NCBI GenBank assembly: GCA_028565635.1
Contig: JAOXYB010028467.1
Span: 1-15,244, forward strand
Direction of reading: 5' to 3'
From: Phoronis ovalis
Lineage: Eukaryota; Phoronida; Phoronidae
Length of the DNA: 15,244 bases
Shown: one piece after another, positions 9,469 to 15,244 of the stretch
Layout of the letters: every line of letters starts with the position of its first letter
Position numbering within the stretch: position 1 is the first letter of the stretch
Program-made: the position numbers and the translations under genes
Notes under the pieces: model-generated
The model's database searches: none
Seen by the model: only the letters and a program-made list of their open reading frames with translations
Told to the model about the DNA's origin: nothing

Positions 9469-9708
9469 ATTCTGTTTCGACACTCCACTCAGAGCCTATA
9501 CAACATAGATGCATTACAGCAAGGTCTACAAAGCAAAACTAAATGCCCACTTATTGATAGAGCCAAACTGATCTTAGCAGGGGGTTTAGGATATAGTTCT
9601 CCGATACTCAGTGTAAAAAGTCTACATTATGTAATAGAAATGTCTTCAGAAACAGAAGACTACAAGCTGCAATTGGGCCTACAACTAGAAGACATATTTG
9701 GGGCAGCA
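9469..9708 (+). other. Unidentified exon-like open block
   Basis: An 80-codon stretch is open with visibly higher GC than its flanks. From a good acceptor (tttcgacactccactcag, ending 9492) it reads SLYNIDALQQGLQSKTKCPL, then AKLILAGGLGYSSPILSVKS, and closes on TGA at 9709. It lacks an upstream ATG. A weak phase-0 donor (CTCAGT followed by gtaaaa) lies at 9612. I do not recognise the protein. It could be an exon of an unannotated plus-strand gene, a pseudogene fragment, or chance. Confidence 0.3.
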
Positions 9709-9757
9709 TGAGCATGTAAATAGAGTTGTCTTGGATTTATTTCAGTTTACTTTCCAG

Positions 9758-9808
9758 AAAACAAAATGGGACTTGGTACTTTTAGGTGGCTATGCTAATG
9801 TTGAAAAG
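9758..9808 (+). other. Possible small exon next to the unidentified block
   Basis: A strong acceptor (tttcagtttactttccag) precedes 51 nt encoding KTKWDLVLLGGYANVEK. The donor GAAAAG followed by gtaatt is phase 0 at both ends. The phases would fit the block at 9493 if that used the donor at 9612. No homologue recognised. Confidence 0.25.
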
Positions 9809-9997
9809 GTAATTATTGTAAGGGGTACTACACGTTTATACACATTCACCTGTTCACTGATCACTATCCATAAAGTTACCTAATCCCAAGTTGTATATAT
9901 AGCAGAAAGGCCAGGTAAGGCCTAAATACGAGGCACTTGTCTTTATACATTCATGTAACCCGGATACAGTCACGCCTTACGAGAACGAGCCTTTCAG

Positions 9998-10040
9998 CTA
10001 TACTTATTAGAGAGGGAAGGAAGGATTCAAATGACAGAAG
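9998..10040 (+). other. Possible micro-exon or splice-site pair
   Basis: The acceptor gagcctttcag and the strong donor ACAGAAG followed by gtaagc enclose 43 nt, open as LYLLEREGRIQMTE. A separate donor-like CCAG followed by gtaagg lies near 9914. This is suggestive only in combination with the two upstream blocks. Confidence 0.2.
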
Positions 10041-11257
10041 GTAAGCATCTAAAGAAATCAAACTTTCAGTTACAATAACTTTTTAAATAACAAATTAAGC
10101 ATCATTAAAAAAAGGTACAGACTGAAACCCATGTAGACAATATCTTAAAGCATGGGGTTAACGGGGATATACTGCTGATATAGTTTCCTTTTTTTCGACA
10201 AATTGTAATATGGAATGTGGTACCTATTACAGCTTCTGTAGCATGGCATGGGTGTGATTTTTGCTAGGGCGAGATTTATAAACTTGTTTATTTACCATAT
10301 CCCGGCAAGGTCCTAGCACATTGGGTTGGTAGAAGGCAGATTTTTTTTAAACCAAAATGTATGAATGTGCCTGTTAGTACAAGCTATATCAAGCATTTCT
10401 GAGAGTGTAGGTACATCTGCATGTAAAAAAACTATTTCTAGGCAGCACAATGAAAGTTTTACTTCACTTTGCTTTCACTATACAATTGTTATGAACATTA
10501 CCACAATTTTATCACTAATAAAAAAAAGATGACAGAATATATGAAATTTATAGAAATGGCTACCTATTAATATATTCCTTCAATTTCTCAACAACAGAGA
10601 CTGGGGACACATACACACACCTCATAGAAATACTGGGGGTGAGGTCAACAAGTTTATTTACGTCAACATGTGTGCTTTGGCTACAGAAGTAACATTTTTT
10701 ACACCCTAGAATAAAAGTAGTAATTCATTTAGAAGTAGATTACAAAAATTCTTTATCTGCTTCTTTATTTTACTATAACGAGTGTGAATGGATAAATCTC
10801 TTATTCATGTGAGATAGATAAGTGTAATCAAAGCTAAACATTTTTAAGTCATCAGTAATTATAAAGTACCAATTATAAAAGGACATTGGTACAATGAACC
10901 TAGAAGACGCGCATTTTTCATGCAACGATTATGACAGAATCGGCAGTTTTACAGTGACTGCATGATGATTTATAAGTTGGCGCAAATGAAACTTTGAATT
11001 AAGCATTTGAACAAAAAAATTACAAATTGTAAACATTTTAAAGTAACTGCACTATCCAATCCCGTGTTACCTCTTACGCACAACACTGATCACGTGATCC
11101 CTAGTTCATCATCCAGACTACCTATATAGCATGTCTCCCAATACGACATTGCAAAAATCACATATCATCATGTGACGAGATTATTCTACGTTGATTATAG
11201 CAGTCACTATCAAGTCCCACAACTTAATGATTGAAGGTGCTGTAGTTCATACTTTAC
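10041..11257. other. Non-coding stretch, nothing recognised
   Basis: AT-rich with many stops in all frames. A short CA run (acatacacacacc, near 10609) and A-rich tracts are the only low-complexity features seen. Confidence 0.5.
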
Positions 11258-11297
11258 AAAGATCTACCGAAAATAAGGGTTTTAAATACGACGCCAT
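11258..11297 (-). CDS. Candidate first coding exon of the ATF7IP-like gene
   Basis: CAAACATGGCGTCG is a near-ideal start context (A at -3, G at +4). It opens a short frame, MASYLKPLFSVDL, which reaches a plausible donor CTTT followed by gtaaag in phase 1. Phase 1 is what the exon at 7085 needs; the joined codon would be TAT. Without splicing the frame stops four codons later (TGA). Against this: the intron would be about 4.2 kb, one in three random donors would match in phase, and the peptide has no recognisable homology. Confidence 0.3.
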
Positions 11298-11300
11298 GTT
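11290..11300 (-). promoter_or_regulatory. YY1-like AACATGGCGTC element or start context
   Basis: The minus strand reads AACATGGCGTC, which fits both the AANATGGCG core bound by YY1 near many TATA-less start sites and a good translation start. It points toward the ATF7IP-like gene. Confidence 0.35.
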
Positions 11301-11429
11301 TGAAAAATCGTCGCTACCGTTTACATGGAGTAAAACCCGCCAAAATCTAAACTCATGACGATTTTCAAGTGTCATAGCATACGACATATCTGCTAACCCT
11401 GCTTTAAAAATCGGGTATATTATAACATA

Positions 11430-11787
11430 CCTGTAATGTATGCAAGTTTACATTTAATCCCACGTCCTAAATACTCCTTTTCATTCTCGTTCCAACACAA
11501 AAACACGTTTGTTTGAGCATGCGCAGAGAACAATGTTCTTGAATTAAGAGTTGGATATTTAAACAGAATAGTGTGATTTCTGAATCGTTTGTCTCCAACT
11601 AACCTTTTCGTTCTTGCTTCCATCGATAATACCGTACAAGCCAAACTTTTCTTTTGTTGCTTTTGTAAAACATACGGGTGGACACAAAAACATATTCCCC
11701 CCATGCTTGGACTTTCCTTGGTATGTTATGACATCACCCACTTTCCAGCGAATCAAAACACATACAATTATGTAAATTATTAAAATA
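11430..11787 (-). other. Unidentified exon-like block, minus strand
   Basis: Two overlapping frames are open. From an acceptor (cattgtttcag, ending 11788), one reads a hydrophobic stretch, then RWKVGDVITYQGKSKHGG and KEKFGLYGIIDGSKNEK, to a donor GAAAAG followed by gttagt at 11604. The other runs to a strong donor TTACAG followed by gtatgt at 11429 and leaves in phase 1, compatible with the exon at 7085. I cannot tell whether this is an upstream ATF7IP-like exon (coding or 5' UTR), another gene or a fossil. No family recognised. Confidence 0.25.
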
Positions 11788-13303
11788 CTGAAACAATGAT
11801 GCACAAAAATTGAAAACAACTTAATTTTTTTGCAAATAAATATTTAAAAACTTTTTGTAAACTCAACAAAAAAACTCAGGTTAAACTGCATGGTAAGCCC
11901 GGTAAATTAACAGGAACTGCTTAATACCTACGCCGTATGCCCAGCTAGGCCAGTCAGTTCTTGCACTTATTTTTTTGGCCTGCCAATATTTTGAAATATT
12001 TATTTATATGTAAGTATATAATATAAATCCATGGGATTGTTTATATCAGATTTATATGACGAAAATTGGGGAGAATTAGTAGAAAATTAAATTTAAACTA
12101 TTTCTTTTGAGACAGTCCCCAAATTTAATAACCCCATTGTGTTTATGTTATGTTTCCCTATCACTTGTAATACTGCAAAAACAAGGCTAAATTGTACACT
12201 AAATGAATTACATTATCTTGGAATATTCGTTTATCGTCCTCTTTTTAACATTTTTAAAAATAAATACTCCCGTAAAACCGGCCCTAAATAATCCAGGGAC
12301 ATTTGTTACGTAGGTGGGTGGAGCTAAGCAAGGAGCAGTCTACTAGCTGTGGGGATTTTGTGAGTGTACGTGCAAGAAATAATAAATATAATACTTTTAA
12401 TTTCATTCATTATAGAAAGTACAGGTAACTAACAGAACCATACCTCCGAAAAAAACAATAACAGTGAAACGACAACCGTTTCCAAACTTTAAACCGCTTT
12501 TTCAGCCAGGCTTTGTGCACATGTGTAAAATGAATAACAAAATGGCCGACAGACGTACAACTTACAAAGCGTTTTTATAGAAAGGCTAAATAATTCCCAA
12601 CCCACCAAAGAGAAGGTAATTGATAAATCGACTTTGACATGTATCAAAAACTTAAAAAGTCATTCAAGCCATGAGGCATGATTCAAAACTCCGCTTTCAC
12701 TCACTTCAAGTCTAAGGCTTCAAAACTGAATATCAATTTAATAGTGTTTGTAAGAATATATTTTAAAAAAACCGCTTTTTGTATTACTTTCATGCTGGAA
12801 TTTTCAAGGATATAAAAAAAACTTATTTCCAGTTATCTACAACAGGGAAAAGACCGATATTATAAATTTGGCCAATACAGTCCGATCTAAAACCAATAGT
12901 ACGATTCCGTTACAAAAGTGCTAGCAATTTTCTTTCACCCTGTACATTTGACGTTACAGTTCTTGTGACCTTCACCTTTAAAGCCAGTTTCATGATAGAA
13001 CAAACAACATTTTTAAAAGGATACATATAAACTTATGTAAATTTATTAAAATTTGAATACATTTGCACAAACATATGAATAGTTAATAATATTTTAATTT
13101 GTTGTCATTTTAATACAAAATATATAACGCTGAAGCTATTATACTTGGGGTAGAAAATATTGTAATGATGTATCATGTTTTGTTTACTTGTTCGTGCGCG
13201 GCGACACAATAACTCGTATATATCTTTCCAAATTCCGGTGCAATCTGTTTCATACAAAACGCGTTTATAGTACTTTATCTGAAATATAAAGTATCATAGA
13301 GTC
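11788..13303. other. Upstream region of the CYBC1-like gene
   Basis: No long frame. A locally GC-richer stretch with a GGTGGGTGGAGC block (12313-12324) and the YY1-like site at 12539 makes 12.3-12.6 kb the most promoter-like part. A CG-containing TGCGCGGCGAC lies at 13195-13205, about 100 bp before the start codon. Confidence 0.4.
12539..12550 (+). promoter_or_regulatory. YY1-like AAAATGGCCGAC element, possible 5' region of CYBC1-like gene
   Basis: This lies about 760 bp upstream of the CYBC1-like start codon and points toward it. Its ATG opens a 12-codon frame ending at TAG (12578-12580). A donor-like AGAAG followed by gtaatt lies at 12615. A non-coding first exon around here, spliced to an acceptor shortly before 13304, is possible but unproven. 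Confidence 0.3.
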
Positions 13304-13391
13304 ATGGTGTATGTGAAAATATTGAAAAAGTCTGATGACAGGTTGCATTTAACGAGACAACCAGGATTGATGTCCTGGGCCATTTTAGGAG
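13304..13391 (+). CDS. CYBC1: CYBC1-like exon 1 (first coding)
   Basis: The start context is gtcATGG. The exon encodes 29 residues plus one base, through RLHLTRQPGLMSWAILG, the conserved pre-membrane motif. The donor is TAGGAG followed by gtaagc, phase 1. Any 5' UTR lies upstream and is not defined. Confidence 0.9.
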
Positions 13392-14857
13392 GTAAGCTTT
13401 CGCTTGAGGCTAAAAAAACATTTGGATGTGTCAAGTGGCTCCCTCACGACTCATTTAAGACTCTGTGTAGACTTAAGTTGTGAGAATTAGTAAAATAACC
13501 CAGTGTGACATCGATTTTGACATGTTTATCAAGTCATTTGTTCAAAACAAGCTGTAACTCCATATATATGACAACTTGGCTTCACTGGTTTATGCTATTA
13601 TTTATTGTTGTAGGTTTGGTAGCTATTGGTCTAGGAGCAGCATATTTCAGCACGCGTAAGTGCACGTTATTAGTAAATTATATTATATTAGTCTCAGATT
13701 CAGACCATACTGGCAACTGTGTTGGCAACTAGCTTCTGTATAGAATATTCTTACCATTTGGGCTCAGGGGTTGCTTGTCAGTCAAAAATGTTGGTTCATA
13801 TGTGAGGATAAAAATCCTGACCCTGTGGTAAACAAACGTCACCAAAGATATACCCTGTCATAAATAAAACAATGCAAAAAGTATACCTTGTTGTAACTAA
13901 ATTTCCCGAAATAGATATCCTGTGTACAATTCACTTGTAAATTATATAGCCTGTTGTAAATAAATATGTGAAAATTTATGAATTTTAATTTATCATATAA
14001 ACTATCGCAAAATATATTTTCCAAGAAATACCTCCTGTGGTAAATATCCAACAAGAAAGGTATACTATGTGGTAAATAAGTTTTTTTAATAGAAGCTTAA
14101 AAAACACTCTGTAATCAATGTGGAAGCCAATAAAAAGGGGGCACATGTTTATAGGATTTTGAATGACAGTATCCATGCCATTTTTTATTCAACTTAATCC
14201 GCGATTCATTACTATTGTTTCAACAAGGAAACAGTATCAGTATATTTTGAATTGCTTGAGCTGGCTAAGTGTGAAATTAGCTAAAAGAAGTCACAAAGTG
14301 ACAGTATATCATTACAGATATCATTTGAAGGATTGAAATTCCCTGCTTTTGCATTTAAGCCAAACTACCACCTTCCTACTTTCACTGCATTTGCCTTCTA
14401 CAAACCTTTTATTTTCCCGAAACCCACACTATTAAAGTTGGGTTGAAATAAAAGTAAAAATTTTTCACATTCAATTCTGGTGGTAATTTTATTCAGTACT
14501 TTAATTAGAATCACAATTTTTTCAAGTTTGATGGTTTTACCTAACTGTTTTTTAAATATTTAGTTCTTTGTAAACTTTCAAATTTTGACTGTTGGCAACG
14601 GAGTCTTGATTTAAATATTAATAGGCCATTATATCTCTATATCTGTGTGTGTATACGTGTATTATATAATATATATGTCTGTTGGTTTGGCTGTGCATGT
14701 TTCTAAAACTGTCATGTTTAATACACTCTATATGATACCACATGTTGAAGGATTAATTTACATTTTGTCCTGTATTTTTTCAGATAACAATTTTTATGAA
14801 GCTTTATTTGTTCTTGGTGCTACAATTGTTGGATTACAGTTAATGGATGACTGGGAG
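13304..14857 (+). CDS. CYBC1: CYBC1/EROS-like NADPH oxidase chaperone, N-terminal exons, 3' end outside window
   Basis: Three exons join in consistent phase: 13304-13391, 13614-13655 and 14784-14857. They give about 68 residues, starting MVYVKILKKSDDRLHLTRQP and ending in GLQLMDDWE. This aligns with the N terminus of vertebrate CYBC1 (EROS, C17orf62; DUF4564 family): a Val-rich opening, RLHL-(T/K)R-x-PG, a Ser-Trp before the first hydrophobic segment, GLGAAYFS, and a second hydrophobic segment before DWE. Two membrane segments are visible (about residues 25-43 and 49-65). In vertebrates the protein sits in the ER and supports gp91phox-p22phox maturation. Here the cytosolic part (about 120 residues in human) lies beyond the right edge. 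The start is supported by a G at -3 and +4 and by homologous length. Confidence 0.9.
13614..13655 (+). CDS. CYBC1: CYBC1-like exon 2 (first membrane segment)
   Basis: This 42-nt micro-exon has acceptor ttattgttgtag and donor ACGC followed by gtaagt. It completes Gly and encodes LVAIGLGAAYFST, the core of the first membrane helix, and leaves in phase 1. Its identity rests on GLGAAYFS, which matches the vertebrate segment almost residue for residue. Confidence 0.9.
13776..14168. mobile_element. Decayed MITE-like element in CYBC1-like intron 2
   Basis: The left end TGTCAGTCAAAAATGTTGG (13776 on) and the reverse complement of the right end (14168 back to 14142, TGTCATTCAAAATCC) match at roughly 20 of 28 positions. 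Between them lies a degenerate ~31-bp tandem array built on TATACCCTGTGGTAAATAA. The layout resembles the element at 8581-8901, but the termini are much more diverged, so this is a weaker call. Confidence 0.45.
13822..14084 (+). repeat. Degenerate ~31-bp tandem array, TATACCCTGTGGTAAATAA type
   Basis: Repeated cores are seen at about 13849 (ATATACCCTGTCATAAATAA), 13881 (GTATACCTTGTTGTAACTAA), 13915, 13947 (ATAGCCTGTTGTAAATAA), 14030 (CTCCTGTGGTAAATA) and 14060 (GTATACTATGTGGTAAATAA). Spacing is close to 32 bp with one larger gap. Apparent open frames here are repeat artefacts. Confidence 0.65.
14169..14783 (+). other. Remainder of CYBC1-like intron 2
   Basis: AT-rich intron sequence with a TG/TA-rich low-complexity run near 14644-14680. 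No exon is supported until the acceptor at 14783. Confidence 0.6.
14784..14857 (+). CDS. CYBC1: CYBC1-like exon 3 (second membrane segment, DDWE)
   Basis: The acceptor is tgtattttttcag and the donor is TGGGAG followed by gtatat. The exon encodes HNNFYEALFVLGATIVGLQL then MDDWE, ending in phase 0. The hydrophobic helix and the following (D/E)DWE motif match CYBC1. The next exon, which should begin the cytosolic domain, is not in the window. Confidence 0.9.
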
Positions 14858-15169
14858 GTATATAACATTGTATTTCATTTCATTTCATTGGGAAACTGCC
14901 TTCTCCACTAGATGTCACTAGTTAGGCATTCGGTTGAAAGAGGAGGCTATGGGTATTATCATGATCTATCATTTGTCAAACGAAGATTTTATTTCATGTG
15001 TGTATATTCAGATTCAGGTGTGATGTGTGAAGGGTGATGTGTATTACTCATTAGCAGTGAAATTAAGTGTTCATACCTATTTTATCAGTGATTTTCCAAC
15101 TCACGTATTTCATGAGCAGCTCCTGTAAATATGGACATTGCGGAGTTTTTATAAAAATTATTTAATTGT
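14858..15169 (+). other. CYBC1-like intron 3, partial
   Basis: It starts at gtatat and continues past the right edge. No feature is recognised before the edge repeat. Confidence 0.6.
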
Positions 15170-15244
15170 TTTTATGCCCATCCACCATAGTGGAATGGGC
15201 ATATTGTCGTAGTGTAGGCGTCGTCGTCGTCATTGTTGTTGTAT
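15170..15244 (+). repeat. Hairpin plus CG-rich repeat, right copy
   Basis: TTTTTATGCCCATC leads into a hairpin (15173-15185 with 15190-15203, one bulge). GGGCATATTGTCGTAGTG and a GTCGTCGTCGTC tract follow. It is the inverted counterpart of the copy at 1-110. It runs off the window, so its full extent is unknown. Confidence 0.75.

Noticed and set aside
13505-13732. 75-codon plus-strand open frame with a membrane segment
   Set aside because: It is intron plus exon 2 of the CYBC1-like gene read through. Only 13614-13655 is coding, as shown by splice sites and homology.
13839-14176. Minus-strand open frames of 63-71 codons
   Set aside because: They are translations of the degenerate TATACCC...GGTAAATAA array inside an intron, with no codon-like pattern beyond the repeat period.
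14645-14911. 88-codon plus-strand open frame
   Set aside because: It is intron read into exon 3 and out through the gtatat donor. The conserved part is only 14784-14857.
1-15244. CRISPR array, operons, tRNA or rRNA genes
   Set aside because: None seen. The tandem arrays are degenerate with no constant-repeat/unique-spacer pattern, and the genes are spliced and eukaryotic.

Overview
This is metazoan nuclear DNA: AT-rich, with spliced genes, long introns and dispersed repeats. It shows no prokaryotic operon structure. The two recognisable genes are found across animals. The repeat style, with ATGCCC...GGGCAT hairpins ending in CGTCGT tracts and short inverted-repeat elements filled with degenerate ~31-bp units, suggests a marine invertebrate, most likely a bivalve or other mollusc. 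That placement is an inference from general appearance only.

Left half, minus strand (967 to at least 7085): most of an ATF7IP/MCAF1-like gene (windei in Drosophila), the nuclear cofactor of the H3K9 methyltransferase SETDB1. I assembled eight exons by hand. Every junction has an AG acceptor and a GT donor (one GC donor), and the reading phases agree throughout, giving about 859 residues. In order they encode an acidic serine-rich disordered region, a candidate SUMO-interacting motif (SIM; IILLSDSDE), basic nuclear-localisation patches, a conserved coiled coil, the family-typical SIM (VIDLT followed by acids), a proline/glutamine-rich linker, and the first strand of the C-terminal fibronectin type III (FN3) domain. 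The rest of FN3 lies beyond the left edge. The true 5' end is uncertain; a candidate first coding exon with a good start context lies at 11258-11297.

Right end, plus strand (13304 onward): the first three exons of a CYBC1/EROS-like gene, the ER chaperone of the phagocyte NADPH oxidase heterodimer. They encode the two N-terminal membrane segments and the DDWE motif. The remainder lies beyond the right edge. The two genes are head to head, so 7.1-13.3 kb holds their upstream regions. No functional link between them can be inferred from this.

Middle (7.1-13.3 kb): mostly non-coding. It holds the second copy of a ~300-bp dispersed repeat (first copy at 176-436), a well-preserved 321-bp MITE-like element with 40-bp terminal inverted repeats (8581-8901), an unidentified exon-like block on the plus strand (9469-10040), and another on the minus strand (11430-11787). 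Diverged relatives of the MITE's internal tandem array occur in introns of both genes. The two window edges carry inverted copies of one hairpin plus CG-rich repeat.
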